Positions 1-7,802 are shown, counted from the stretch's first letter. The stretch: DNA of 11,509 nucleotides from JAIVJZ01 sp035296385 (GCA_035296385.1 DATHBB010000061.1:1-11509), one strand, 5' to 3'. The notes: generated from the sequence alone by a model not told the origin. Program-made: numbers and translations.

Positions 1-695
1 GTCACTGCCTTCTTGCATCCGACGAAGCGGTAGCCGACGCCGACGACCGTTTCGATACAGTCGCTGCAAACGCCGAGTTTCTGGCGCAGGCGGCGTATGT
101 GTACGTCGAGCGTGCGCGTGTCGCCATAGTATTCGTAGCCCCACACGTTGTCGAGAATGTGCTGGCGCGTGGCGACGCGGCTGCCCGTCTTGGCGAGCGT
201 TTCGAGCAGGGCGAACTCCTTGCGCGTGAGCTTGACGGGCGTGCCGTCGCACACGACGCGCATGTCCGCGTAATCAATGGCGAGGCGCGCGTCGTCGTAT
301 CGCGGCACGTTCTGTTCGTCCGAGCGTCGCAGGAGCGCACGCACGCGCGCCATCACTTCGCGCACCGAGAAGGGTTTCGTGATGTAGTCGTCCGCGCCGA
401 GATCGAGGCCGCTGATTCGGTCGGCCTCGTCCGTGCGCGCCGTGAGCATCATGATCGGCGTGCGGCGCGTGGCGGGTTCGCGCCTGAGGCGTCGGCACAA
501 CTCCGTGCCGCTCATTCCGGGCAACATCAAGTCGAGGATGATGAGCGCGGGCGGGCGGCGCGCGTCGAGCGCATCGGCCAGCCCCTGCTCGCCCGTCGGC
601 GCGACGACCGCCTCCAACCCCTCGCGCTCCAGGTTGTAACGCAAGCCCTCCGCGATGTCCGGGTCGTCTTCGATGATGAGAACAGGCTTTGACAT
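1..695 (-). CDS. phoB: PhoB-like OmpR-family response regulator (3' end outside window)
   Basis: Phosphorylation-controlled transcription factor, by context the likely activator of the phosphate regulon. The frame is open from ATG at 693-695 to the window edge (231 full codons). Residues 1-120 are a receiver domain with the acidic pair D10/D11 (LIIEDD), phosphoacceptor D55 (LIILDLMLPG), switch T85 (MMLTART) and K107 (ITKPFS). Residues 131-225 are a winged helix (KLTRKEFALLETL, recognition helix TLDVHIRRLRQKLG, wing ETVVGVGYRF). The family normally ends just after GYRF, so only a few residues should be missing. It follows phoU across a 112-bp gap filled by an inverted-repeat element whose arm ends 5 nt before the start codon; no Shine-Dalgarno is visible. 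The paralogue assignment (PhoB rather than another OmpR regulator) rests on the pst-phoU neighbourhood. A PhoR kinase may lie beyond the left edge. Confidence 0.9.
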   Translation of the reverse strand, partial: MSKPVLIIEDDPDIAEGLRYNLEREGLEAVVAPTGEQGLADALDARRPPALIILDLMLPGMSGTELCRRLRREPATRRTPIMMLTARTDEADRISGLDLGADDYITKPFSVREVMARVRALLRRSDEQNVPRYDDARLAIDYADMRVVCDGTPVKLTRKEFALLETLAKTGSRVATRQHILDNVWGYEYYGDTRTLDVHIRRLRQKLGVCSDCIETVVGVGYRFVGCKKAV

Positions 696-700
696 ATTTT

Positions 701-804
701 CAAGTGACAGGTGACAAGTGACAGGTGACAAGATAAAGACAGGTCACGCAGGCAAGACAGGTCTTCGGTTTTAACTTGTCACCTGTCACCTGTCACTTGT
801 CACT
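701..804. repeat. Type A inverted heptad-repeat element, copy 1
   Basis: The left arm at 704-731 is four tandem heptads (GTGACAG, GTGACAA, GTGACAG, GTGACAA). The right arm at 776-803 is four complementary heptads (TTGTCAC, CTGTCAC, CTGTCAC, TTGTCAC). The arms pair over about 30 nt with two mismatches around a 42-nt core. The core end and the start of the right arm (768-782, GTTTTAACTTGTCAC) recur exactly in the copy at 8315-8424. The element fills the gap between the phoU stop codon (4 bp beyond the right end) and the regulator start codon (5 bp from the left end). Confidence 0.85.
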
Positions 805-807
805 CTC

Positions 808-1467
808 TTAGTTGCTGTGTTTGATAAACGCCGCTTCGGTCATGTAGACCGTGAGTTCGCAGATGTCCGTGACGTAGTCGCCGATGCGTTCGAGGTGCTT
901 GGCGATGAGGAGCAGGCGCGCGCCGCGCCCGGTGGTCGTCGGGTCGGAGGTCATCAGATTGATCAGGGTTTGAAACATGTGCTCGTAGAGTTTGTCGATC
1001 TCGTCGTCGCCGTCGATGACGGCGCGCGCGCTTATCGCGTCGCCCGTGGTGAAGGCGTCGAGCGCGGCGCGGAGCATCGAGGAGGCTTGCGCAGCCATGC
1101 GCGGCAGTTCGGCGAAGGGCTTGAGTTGCGGCTCGTCGTTGAGATCGATGGCGGCGCGCGCGATGTTGCAGGCGTGGTCGGCGATGCGTTCGAGGATGGG
1201 CGTCGCCTTCGCCACCGCGACGACGAAACGCAGGTCGCGCGCCGCCGGTTGGCGAAGCGCCAGCACGTCTATGCAAAGCCGGTCGATTTCGACTTCGAGT
1301 TGATCGATCTGATCGTCGTCATCGAGGACCTCGCGCGCTGCGGCGGTGTCGCGTTCGACGAGCGCGAACATGGCGCGCTGGAGCGCGGTTTCGGTTTTGC
1401 CGCCGAGCAGCAGCACGCGGTTGCGCAAGTTGTCCAGATCGTTGTCGAGATGCCTGTAGCGTTCCAT
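808..1467 (-). CDS. phoU: PhoU, phosphate-signalling regulator
   Basis: Cytoplasmic negative regulator linking the Pst transporter to the PhoR/PhoB two-component system. At 219 residues it has the normal length. It shows the family's internal duplication of two three-helix bundles: the metal-binding signature occurs as ILERIADHACN at residues 91-101 and again as HLERIGDYVTD at 191-201, exactly 100 residues apart. It starts 14 nt after the pstB stop codon, a tight spacing that indicates cotranscription as the last pst cistron. The upstream bases give no clear Shine-Dalgarno, so translation may be coupled to pstB. The family is well characterised; the role here is inferred from sequence and position. 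Confidence 0.95.
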   Translation of the reverse strand: MERYRHLDNDLDNLRNRVLLLGGKTETALQRAMFALVERDTAAAREVLDDDDQIDQLEVEIDRLCIDVLALRQPAARDLRFVVAVAKATPILERIADHACNIARAAIDLNDEPQLKPFAELPRMAAQASSMLRAALDAFTTGDAISARAVIDGDDEIDKLYEHMFQTLINLMTSDPTTTGRGARLLLIAKHLERIGDYVTDICELTVYMTEAAFIKHSN

Positions 1468-1481
1468 GTTGTTAGAGCTTT

Positions 1482-2327
1482 TCAGCCAAACCTCCCCGTG
1501 ATGTAATCCTCGGTCAACTTCTCGTTCGGGTTCGTGAACATCTGCTCGGTCGCGTTGACCTCGATGAGTTTGCCGAGCCAGAAGAAGGCGGTCGTGTCTG
1601 AGACGCGCGCCGCCTGTTGCATGTTGTGCGTGACGATGACGATGGTGTATTGCCGTTTGAGTTGCACGATCAACTCTTCGATCTTCTGCGTCGCAATCGG
1701 GTCGAGAGCGGAGGCCGGTTCGTCCATCAAGAGCACTTCGGGACGCACGGCCAGAGCGCGCGCGATGCAGAGGCGCTGCTGCTGGCCGCCGGAGAGTCCG
1801 AGCGCGGAAGTCTTGAGCCGATCCTTCACCTCCGACCAGATGGCCGCGTCTTCGAGCGCCTGTTGGACGCGGTCCTGCAACTCCGTCTTATTGTTCGTCA
1901 GCCCGTTGATCCTGAGTCCGTAGGCGACGTTGTCGAAGATGGATTTCGGGAACGGGTTCGACTTCTGAAAGACCATGCCGACCCTGCGCCGGAGGTCTAC
2001 AACGTTCTCGCCGGGCGCGTAAATGTCTTCGCCGTCGATCAAGACCTGCCCGCTCGCGCGCGTGCCCGGAATCGTATCGTTCATACGGTTGAGCGTGCGC
2101 AGGAAGGTTGACTTGCCGCAGCCCGAAGGGCCGATGAAGGCCATCACGACGCGCTCCGGAATGTTGAGCGAGATGTTGAAGAGAGCCTGCGTCGCGCCGT
2201 AGAAAAAGTTCAACTCGCGCACGCTGACTTTCGCGGCGGGCGTCGGTGCCCCCGCCTGCTCCGCCGCTCGCTCGCCCGTCGCCGTCGTGCGCGTCTCGAT
2301 CATGAAAGATGGTGCGGTCGTTGACAT
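1482..2327 (-). CDS. pstB: PstB, phosphate ABC transporter ATPase
   Basis: ATP-hydrolysing subunit of the high-affinity phosphate importer, on the cytoplasmic face of PstC/PstA. Of 281 residues, all ABC motifs are intact: Walker A GPSGCGKST (66-74), Q-loop Q121 in MVFQKSNPFPKSI, signature LSGGQQQR (178-185), Walker B VLLMDEP (198-204) with catalytic E203, D-loop SALDP and H-loop H234. The QKSNPFPKSI stretch is typical of PstB. The N-terminus carries about 30 low-complexity residues before the first strand (VSVRELNFFYG), longer than in many PstB proteins. Start at M9 (codon 2301-2303) is therefore possible, though neither start has a Shine-Dalgarno. It is separated from pstA by 133 bp occupied by an inverted-repeat element ending 8 nt before this start. 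Confidence 0.96.
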   Translation of the reverse strand: MSTTAPSFMIETRTTATGERAAEQAGAPTPAAKVSVRELNFFYGATQALFNISLNIPERVVMAFIGPSGCGKSTFLRTLNRMNDTIPGTRASGQVLIDGEDIYAPGENVVDLRRRVGMVFQKSNPFPKSIFDNVAYGLRINGLTNNKTELQDRVQQALEDAAIWSEVKDRLKTSALGLSGGQQQRLCIARALAVRPEVLLMDEPASALDPIATQKIEELIVQLKRQYTIVIVTHNMQQAARVSDTTAFFWLGKLIEVNATEQMFTNPNEKLTEDYITGRFG

Positions 2328-2335
2328 AAGTTAAT

Positions 2336-2456
2336 CGTCAGTTGTCCGTTGTCAGTCGTCAGTTGTTTTTGTCTGTGGTCGGTTAATCAATTCAATCTTT
2401 AGCAATTCGTTTGAAAAGCCACATGCAACGGACAACTGCCAACGGACAACTGACAG
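2336..2456. repeat. Type B inverted heptad-repeat element, copy 1 (core inverted)
   Basis: The left arm at 2336-2363 reads CGTCAGT, TGTCCGT, TGTCAGT, CGTCAGT. The right arm at 2428-2455 is four complementary units (ACGGACA, ACTGCCA, ACGGACA, ACTGACA). Pairing is imperfect because several arm units differ at one base. The ~60-nt core matches the core of the copy at 7825-7945 in reverse complement: ATCTTTAGCAA at 2395-2405 equals TTGCTAAAGAT at 7875-7885, and GCCACATG at 2418-2425 corresponds to CGTGTGGC at 7855-7862. It lies between the pstA stop codon (4 nt away) and the pstB start codon (8 nt away). Confidence 0.85.
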
Positions 2457-2460
2457 CCCT

Positions 2461-3306
2461 TCAAATTTTCCGCCGCGTAAAGAAGCGGACGGTGATGTTG
2501 ATGACGAGTATGAGCGTCATCAGAATGAGCGTGGCCGCCCACGCCTGCGCGTGCCACTCGTCGTAGGGGGAGATGGCGTAATTATAAATCTGCACGGTCA
2601 GGGAGGCCATCGGCTGGTCGAGATAGACGTTGAAGAAGCGGCTGCCGAAAGCCGTAAACAGGAGCGGCGCGGTCTCGCCCGAAACTCGCGCGACGGCGAG
2701 CATCGCGCCCGTCACGATCCCTGAGGCGGCGGCGGGCAGGACAACACCCGTCGTCACGCGCCACTGCGGCGCGCCAAGCGCGAGCGCGCCCTCGCGCAAA
2801 CTCGCGGGCACGAGCCGGATCATCTCTTCGGTCGTGCGCGCGACAATCGGGATCATGATCACCGCGAGCGCGACGCCGCCCGCCATCGCCGAAAATTGCT
2901 TCATCGGCAAAACGATGATCGTGTAGACGAAGACGCCGACGAGGATCGAGGGGATGCCCGTCAGCGTGTCCGTCAGGAAGCGTACGAGCGAGGCGAAGCG
3001 TCCCGCGCCGTACTCGGCCAGATAAATCCCCGTCGCGATGCCGAAGGGCATGCCGACGACCGCAGACATCGTGAGCAAAATCAAAGTGCCGAGGATGGCG
3101 TTGCCGATGCCGCCGCCTTCGCCGACGGGCTTCGGTGTTTCGACCAGAAATTGAAAGTTGATCGCGCCGATGCCGCGATAGGCGATGTATCCGAGTATGA
3201 GCACGAGCACGCAGACGGCGAAGAAGGCGCACGCGGCGGTCAACGTCGTCATCACGGCGTTGGTCGCGTAGCGTCTCGCGTGGCTTTTTCGCGTCAGAGT
3301 TGCCAT
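2461..3306 (-). CDS. pstA: PstA, phosphate ABC transporter permease
   Basis: Second transmembrane subunit of the Pst importer. I place the start at ATG 3304-3306, giving 281 residues, the usual size. The open frame continues upstream for 53 more codons, but that stretch overlaps the 75-residue gene and has no membrane-protein character. Features: an N-terminal membrane segment (about 18-42), a glycine-rich periplasmic loop (VGEGGGIGNAILGTL, 61-75), several further hydrophobic helices, and the cytoplasmic EAA loop that docks on PstB (REGALALGAPQWRVTTGVVL, 171-190). The segment after it, AVARVSGETAPLLFTAFG (204-221), is typical of PstA. It starts 13 nt after the small gene's stop codon, with only a weak AGG nearby, suggesting coupled translation. 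Confidence 0.94.
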   Translation of the reverse strand: MATLTRKSHARRYATNAVMTTLTAACAFFAVCVLVLILGYIAYRGIGAINFQFLVETPKPVGEGGGIGNAILGTLILLTMSAVVGMPFGIATGIYLAEYGAGRFASLVRFLTDTLTGIPSILVGVFVYTIIVLPMKQFSAMAGGVALAVIMIPIVARTTEEMIRLVPASLREGALALGAPQWRVTTGVVLPAAASGIVTGAMLAVARVSGETAPLLFTAFGSRFFNVYLDQPMASLTVQIYNYAISPYDEWHAQAWAATLILMTLILVINITVRFFTRRKI

Positions 3307-3319
3307 ACCTGTAGAAAGT

Positions 3320-3547
3320 CTATTCGTCAGTGGCCTTCTTGATCTGTGCGATGCAAATGTGATTGATGACGGCGAAGAAGACACCGAACCCGATGCCCGC
3401 GAAGACCGCACCGCCGAAACTCCCCGCCTCACCGAAAAACAGTGCTTCAACCAGCACAAGCGCACTTACCCAGAAGAGCGACTCGACAACGATCCGCCGC
3501 CCTAAAGATAAGTCGCGCCACAGGTGAAAGAGGGAAGATTTCGTCAT
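3320..3547 (-). CDS. 75-residue membrane protein of unknown function between pstC and pstA
   Basis: I do not recognise a family. The ATG at 3545-3547 is preceded by a plausible ribosome binding site (GGTGAAG). It starts 17 nt after the pstC stop codon and stops 13 nt before the pstA start codon, so it sits squarely in the operon. The protein has a basic N-terminus (MTKSSLFHLWRDLSLGRR, inside by the positive-inside rule), a hydrophobic segment at about 19-38, a short glycine-rich turn (GEAGSFGG), a second hydrophobic segment at about 44-66 (GAVFAGIGFGVFFAVINHI), and a charged tail (IKKATDE). This predicts a two-helix hairpin with both ends in the cytoplasm. It could be a small accessory or stability factor for the PstC/PstA dimer; this is inference from position only. 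Confidence 0.7.
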   Translation of the reverse strand: MTKSSLFHLWRDLSLGRRIVVESLFWVSALVLVEALFFGEAGSFGGAVFAGIGFGVFFAVINHICIAQIKKATDE

Positions 3548-3550
3548 AAC

Positions 3551-3560
3551 AACTTCACCA
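3551..3560 (-). promoter_or_regulatory. Ribosome binding site of the 75-residue gene
   Basis: On the minus strand the bases before ATG 3547 read TTGGTGAAGTTGTT, giving a GGTGAAG Shine-Dalgarno-like stretch at workable spacing. This supports the small open frame as a translated gene. It contrasts with pstC, pstB and pit, which lack such a site. Confidence 0.5.
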
Positions 3561-3564
3561 ACTT

Positions 3565-4575
3565 TCACGCTCTGGCCGTTCCGCTCGTCGAGCGCGTGAC
3601 GCTCCAGACGAGGAGGCGCGCGAGGCCGTTGATAATGAAAGTGACGAGGAAGAGGATCAGACCGAGTTCGACGAGCGCGCTCAGGTAGAGCGCTTCGGTC
3701 GCTTCCGTGAATTCGTTGGCGATGACGGAGGCGATGGTGTACGACGGCTCGAAGAGCGAGGCGCTGATCTGCGCGCGGTTGCCGATGACCATCGTGACGG
3801 CCATCGTCTCGCCGATGGCGCGTCCCAGGCCGAGTATGATCGCGCCCGCGATGCCGGGGCCGCCGTTGGCGAGGACCACGCGCGTCGTCTCCCACTTCGT
3901 CGCGCCGAGCGCGAGCGCGGCCTCGCGTTGCGAGACGGGCACGGCGTCGAGCACGTCTCGCACCACCGCAGAGATGATCGGCGTGATCATGATGGCGAGA
4001 ATGATCCCGCCCGTCAACAAGCCGATGCCCGTGACCGAGCCTTGAAAAAACGGCGTCCAGCCGAGCCACTTTTGCAGCGGCGGCCCGACGTACTGGCGCA
4101 GGATGGGCGCGAGCACGAAGATGCCCCACAGCCCGTAGACGACCGAAGGAATGGCGGCCAGCAGTTCGACGAGAAACGTGAGCGGGCGCGCGAGCCGGCG
4201 CGGCGCTTGTTCGACGAGGAAGACGGCGATGCCGAGCGAGAGCGGCACGCTGATCAAAAGCGCGAGCAGCGACGAGACGATTGTGCCGTAGATGAAAGGC
4301 AGCGCGCCGAACTGTCCGACAACAGGGTTCCACTCGCTGCTCGTCAAAAATCCGAAGCCGAACTCGCGTAGCGACAGGCGCGAGTTCGAGGCCATCGCCG
4401 CGATCATCGCCGAGACGATCAAGAGTACCGTGAACGCGCAGGCAAACAGCACGGCGCGAAACACCGCATCGCCCGTGTTGCCCGTCGGCGACAGCGCGCG
4501 CCGCCAGTTCCACGCGCGGAAGCGCGCCCCGTAGGCGGAGGCGGGCGTCGGCAAGGTTGGCGTGGGATTACTCAT
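3565..4575 (-). CDS. pstC: PstC, phosphate ABC transporter permease
   Basis: First transmembrane subunit of the Pst importer, 336 residues. A soluble proline/threonine-rich N-terminus of about 37 residues precedes the first membrane helix (38-61). Then come the family motif GFGFLTSSEWNPV (73-85), the segment FGALPFIYGTIVSSLLALLISV (89-110), VELLAAIPSVVYGLWGIFVLAP (136-157), and the cytoplasmic EAA loop REAALALGATKWETTRVVL (217-235). That loop is followed by GLGRAIGETMAVTMVIGN (249-266), diagnostic of PstC. It follows pstS across a 129-bp gap containing an inverted-repeat element that ends 8 nt before this start. The bases just upstream (TTCCTCTT on the coding strand) are the opposite of a Shine-Dalgarno. 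Confidence 0.95.
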   Translation of the reverse strand: MSNPTPTLPTPASAYGARFRAWNWRRALSPTGNTGDAVFRAVLFACAFTVLLIVSAMIAAMASNSRLSLREFGFGFLTSSEWNPVVGQFGALPFIYGTIVSSLLALLISVPLSLGIAVFLVEQAPRRLARPLTFLVELLAAIPSVVYGLWGIFVLAPILRQYVGPPLQKWLGWTPFFQGSVTGIGLLTGGIILAIMITPIISAVVRDVLDAVPVSQREAALALGATKWETTRVVLANGGPGIAGAIILGLGRAIGETMAVTMVIGNRAQISASLFEPSYTIASVIANEFTEATEALYLSALVELGLILFLVTFIINGLARLLVWSVTRSTSGTARA

Positions 4576-4583
4576 AAGAGGAA

Positions 4584-4701
4584 TGTCAGTTGTCCGTCGT
4601 CAGTTGTCAGTTGTTTCGTGCTGCACCGTCTTGAATGTTTAATTTTCAGCTTGGCGCAGGTCGGGCACATGCAACTGACAACTGACGACGGACAACGGAC
4701 G
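4584..4701. repeat. Type B inverted heptad-repeat element, copy 2
   Basis: The left arm at 4584-4611 reads TGTCAGT, TGTCCGT, CGTCAGT, TGTCAGT. The right arm at 4674-4701 is four complementary heptads. The arms can pair over about 27 nt with a single mismatch. The core (about 4615-4671) aligns without gaps to the core of the copy at 6984-7103: TTCGTG at 4615-4620, GTTTAATT at 4637-4644 and TCAGCTTG at 4646-4653 all recur exactly 2,400 bp further right. It occupies the pstS-pstC gap, 3 nt from the pstS stop codon and 8 nt from the pstC start codon. Confidence 0.88.
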
Positions 4702-4704
4702 GCT

Positions 4705-5817
4705 TTAACTTCTCAGCGTCTTGCCGCCCGAAGTGATCGCGTTGATCTTGGCGGAAGCCTTCTCGACGATCTGCGTGGGGAGCGGCGCGTACTGTAAATC
4801 TTTGGCGAAGCGTTCGCCGTCGTGCAGCGCCCACCAGAGGAAGTCCACGAGGGCTTTGCCCTTGGCGGCGTCCTTCTGCTCTTTGTAAATGAGAATGTAA
4901 GTGTAGCTCGAAATCGGGTAGGCGTTCGCGCCCGCCGCGTCCGTGATCGAAACGCGCAGGTCTTCGGGAGTGGTGGCGAGCGATTCGGCGGCGGCGGCGG
5001 TGACGGCGTCGAGCGACGGCTCGACGAAGTTGCCCGACCTGTTTTTGAGGAGCGCGACGGGGAGTTTCGTCTGCACCGCGTAGGCGAGTTCGACGTAGCC
5101 GATGGTGTTCGGCGTCTGCTTGATCTGACCCGAAACGCCCTCGTTGCCTTTGCCGCCGATGCCTACAGGCCAATCCACAGACTTGCCCACGCCCGGTTTC
5201 TGCTTCCATTCGGGACTGACCTTCGCCAGGTAATCCGTGAAGACGGCGGTTGTGCCGCTGCCGTCCGAGCGATGCACGACGGAGATGTTCGTCGCGGGCA
5301 GCGCGGCGTTCGGGTTGTCGGCCTTGATGCGCGCGTCGTCCCAACGCTTGATCTTGCCGAGGAAGATGTCCGTGATCACATCGGGCGAGAAGCGCAAAGG
5401 TTGCGCAACGCCCTCCAGGTTGTAGGTGATAACGACCGCGCCGAGCACGGTCGGGATGTGCAGGAGTTCGCCCGGAGCTTTCTTCAAATCGTCGTCGCTC
5501 ATGGGAGCGTCGGACGCGCCGAAGTCAACGGTCTGCGATTGAATCTGCTGGATGCCGCCGCCCGAACCGATGGATTGATAATCGATCCTCGCCTTCGGAT
5601 TGACCTTGCTGTATTCGCTCAACCACTTCTGATAAATCGGCATCGGGAAGGTCGCGCCCGCGCCCTGCAAGCGAACGGTGTCGCCGCCCGCGCCCGGCGT
5701 GGTGCTGTCGGCGCGCTCGCCGCTGCACGCCGACAGCGCGGCGAGCGACATAGCGAGCAAGAGCGCCAGCGCAACGCTAGTGCGGCGTCCGCGCGTCCGT
5801 ATTTGTTTGGGTAACAT
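4705..5817 (-). CDS. pstS: PstS, periplasmic phosphate-binding lipoprotein
   Basis: High-affinity phosphate receptor that delivers phosphate to PstC/PstA. It has 370 residues. A basic start (MLPKQIRTRGRR) and a hydrophobic stretch (about 14-28) lead to a lipobox, LSAC, with acylated C31, so the mature protein is probably membrane-anchored. Phosphate-contact motifs of the family are present: GAGATFPMPIY (52-62), SIGSGGGI (82-89), GASDAPM (100-106) and HRSDGSGTT (182-190). Near the C-terminus, YPISSYTYILI (300-310) and VDFLWWALHDG (324-334) are also typical. ATG 5815-5817 is supported by an AGGAG Shine-Dalgarno 8 nt upstream. It is the first pst gene, preceded by a probable Pho box and -10 box, so it should be strongly induced under phosphate limitation. 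Confidence 0.96.
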   Translation of the reverse strand: MLPKQIRTRGRRTSVALALLLAMSLAALSACSGERADSTTPGAGGDTVRLQGAGATFPMPIYQKWLSEYSKVNPKARIDYQSIGSGGGIQQIQSQTVDFGASDAPMSDDDLKKAPGELLHIPTVLGAVVITYNLEGVAQPLRFSPDVITDIFLGKIKRWDDARIKADNPNAALPATNISVVHRSDGSGTTAVFTDYLAKVSPEWKQKPGVGKSVDWPVGIGGKGNEGVSGQIKQTPNTIGYVELAYAVQTKLPVALLKNRSGNFVEPSLDAVTAAAAESLATTPEDLRVSITDAAGANAYPISSYTYILIYKEQKDAAKGKALVDFLWWALHDGERFAKDLQYAPLPTQIVEKASAKINAITSGGKTLRS

Positions 5818-5825
5818 CCGTCAAT

Positions 5826-5830
5826 CTCCT
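5826..5830 (-). promoter_or_regulatory. Ribosome binding site of pstS
   Basis: AGGAG on the minus strand, 8 nt before ATG 5817. It is one of the few strong Shine-Dalgarno sequences in the window and fixes the pstS start. Confidence 0.75.
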
Positions 5831-5859
5831 GAAAAGTTGGGACTCCAATGAAGATTCCC

Positions 5860-5865
5860 AGCATA
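5860..5865 (-). promoter_or_regulatory. Putative -10 element of the pstS promoter
   Basis: TATGCT on the minus strand. The bases 17-18 nt upstream (AGGTGC, 5888-5883) bear no resemblance to TTGACA, as expected for a PhoB-activated promoter in which the Pho box replaces the -35. The nearest 11-bp repeat unit ends 8 bp upstream. The implied leader is about 35 nt. Confidence 0.5.
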
Positions 5866-5873
5866 GACGGCGG

Positions 5874-5913
5874 CTGTTACACGCACCTGAACGCGAAGTT
5901 AAATTTAAGTTAA
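5874..5913 (-). promoter_or_regulatory. Putative Pho box upstream of pstS
   Basis: On the minus strand four 7-bp units start exactly 11 bp apart: TTAACTT (5913-5907), TTAACTT (5902-5896), TTCAGGT (5891-5885) and GTAACAG (5880-5874). The first two are identical; the last two are degenerate. PhoB-family regulators bind direct repeats with an 11-bp period located just upstream of the -10. The sequence differs from the E. coli CTGTCAT unit and is closer to TTAACA-type repeats of Gram-positive PhoP. The assignment is inferred from periodicity, position and gene context. Confidence 0.6.
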
Positions 5914-5935
5914 CGGGCGAGGCGAGAGCGCGTCT

Positions 5936-6976
<1,041 letters not shown>

Positions 6977-6983
6977 AGAGATT

Positions 6984-7103
6984 TGTTATTTGTCCGTGGT
7001 CAGTTGTCCGTTGTTTCGTGTTGCCCGATCCTAAACGTTTAATTCTCAGCTTGACCCTTACCGATCACAAAACAACGGACAACTGACGACGGACAACTGA
7101 CAG
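6984..7103. repeat. Type B inverted heptad-repeat element, copy 3
   Basis: The left arm at 6984-7011 reads TGTTATT (decayed unit), TGTCCGT, GGTCAGT, TGTCCGT. The right arm at 7075-7102 reads ACGGACA, ACTGACG, ACGGACA, ACTGACA. The inner three units pair over about 24 nt with one mismatch. The core aligns without gaps to the core of the copy at 4584-4701, differing mostly by transitions. It lies between the DUF47 gene stop codon (3 nt away) and the pit start codon (7 nt away). Confidence 0.85.
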
Positions 7104-7106
7104 CCA

Positions 7107-7730
7107 TTATGCGTTTTTGATGATCACGCTTTCGATGATGTTGGCAACCTGTTCGCAGCGGTCAACGGCGGCTTCGAGCTTTTCGTAAATCTCTTTGAAC
7201 TTGAGCACGGTGAGCGGGTCTGATTCCTGGCGGAACAGTTCGCCGATGGCCGCGTGGTAAGTGTCGTCGGCGACGTTTTCCAGGCGGTGGATTTCGACGA
7301 GGCGCTGGTTGATGCCGGTGGGGCGCGCGAGCGTCGAGACGATCTCGTGCAGTTCCACGGCCATGCGTTGAATCACGTCGGCGAAGGCGCGCGCGTGCGT
7401 CGTGCTCTCCTGAATGTTGAACATGACCATCGCGCGGGCGGCGTCGTCGATCAGGTCAACCACGTCGTCGAGCGCGGCGGAGAGCGTGTAGATGTCTTCG
7501 CGGTCGAAGGGGGTGATGAAAGATTTGTTGAGACTGGTGGAGATGGTGTGCGTCAGTTCGTCGCAGGCGTGCTCGATGGTCTTGATGCGCTGCGCGTAGG
7601 CGTTGTAGTCGCGTTTGCCTTCGCTCATCATCTCGACGAGGAGTTTCGAGGCGTCGTAAATGTAAGAAGTCATCTGCGAGAAGAAAGAGAAATATTGATC
7701 CTCGCGGGGCAGAAAACTGAAACGCGCCAT
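7107..7730 (-). CDS. DUF47 / PhoU-like protein paired with PiT
   Basis: Cytoplasmic all-helical protein of the DUF47 (PhoU_div) family, which almost always sits beside PiT genes and is thought to modulate the transporter. I start it at ATG 7728-7730 (207 residues, normal length). The frame runs back to a GTG at 7772, but that codon overlaps the predicted -10 box, while ATG 7730 has GGAG 10 nt upstream. Family hallmarks: IEHACDELTHTI (52-63), FITPFDREDIYTLSAALDDVVDLIDD (71-96, with the acidic cluster), IHRLENVADDTY (147-158), and the closing helix EKLEAAVDRCEQVANIIESV (183-202). The two acidic segments resemble the metal-binding repeats of PhoU. It is probably the first gene of an operon with pit. 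Confidence 0.93.
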   Translation of the reverse strand: MARFSFLPREDQYFSFFSQMTSYIYDASKLLVEMMSEGKRDYNAYAQRIKTIEHACDELTHTISTSLNKSFITPFDREDIYTLSAALDDVVDLIDDAARAMVMFNIQESTTHARAFADVIQRMAVELHEIVSTLARPTGINQRLVEIHRLENVADDTYHAAIGELFRQESDPLTVLKFKEIYEKLEAAVDRCEQVANIIESVIIKNA

Positions 7731-7740
7731 CTTGTTACAG

Positions 7741-7744
7741 CTCC
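7741..7744 (-). promoter_or_regulatory. Ribosome binding site of the DUF47 gene
   Basis: GGAG on the minus strand (within TGGAGCTGTAACAAG), 10 nt before ATG 7730. It supports this start over the in-frame GTG at 7772. Confidence 0.55.
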
Positions 7745-7770
7745 ATTGTGGGATTGAAAGAAGAAGCCGC

Positions 7771-7800
7771 ACTATAGACGAAGTGGGGCGAAACTTTCAA
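7771..7800 (-). promoter_or_regulatory. Sigma-70-like promoter of the DUF47-pit operon
   Basis: The minus strand reads TTGAAA (7800-7795), an 18-bp spacer, then TATAGT (7776-7771). Both hexamers are good matches to the housekeeping consensus and the spacing is acceptable. Transcription would start near 7764, leaving a leader of about 34 nt. Unlike the pstS promoter it has a recognisable -35, suggesting substantial basal expression. Confidence 0.55.
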
Positions 7801-7802
7801 GG

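Noticed and set aside
704..803. Heptads such as CTGTCAC resemble the E. coli Pho-box unit CTGTCAT, so the repeat elements might be arrays of PhoB sites.
   Set aside because: Pho-box units recur every 11 bp; these recur every 7 bp, which would not present the same face of the helix. The same arms also occur next to the TonB receptor, and a true 11-bp candidate exists at pstS.
3307..3465. In-frame 53-codon upstream extension of pstA.
   Set aside because: It overlaps the 75-residue gene almost entirely, is arginine/serine-rich without membrane character, and would make PstA unusually long.
3548..4513. Long open frame antisense-shifted within pstC and continuous with the 75-residue gene.
   Set aside because: The part inside pstC is arginine/histidine-rich shadow coding of a GC-rich gene; pstC itself has all family motifs in the other frame. 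Only the last 75 codons look real.
4822..5814. 330-codon plus-strand frame opposite pstS.
   Set aside because: Low-complexity, arginine-rich translation typical of the antisense strand of GC-rich genes; no recognisable domain, while pstS on the other strand is unambiguous.
7731..7772. GTG start giving a 221-residue DUF47 protein.
   Set aside because: The GTG overlaps the predicted -10 box, and the 14 extra residues are not part of the family; ATG 7730 has GGAG upstream.
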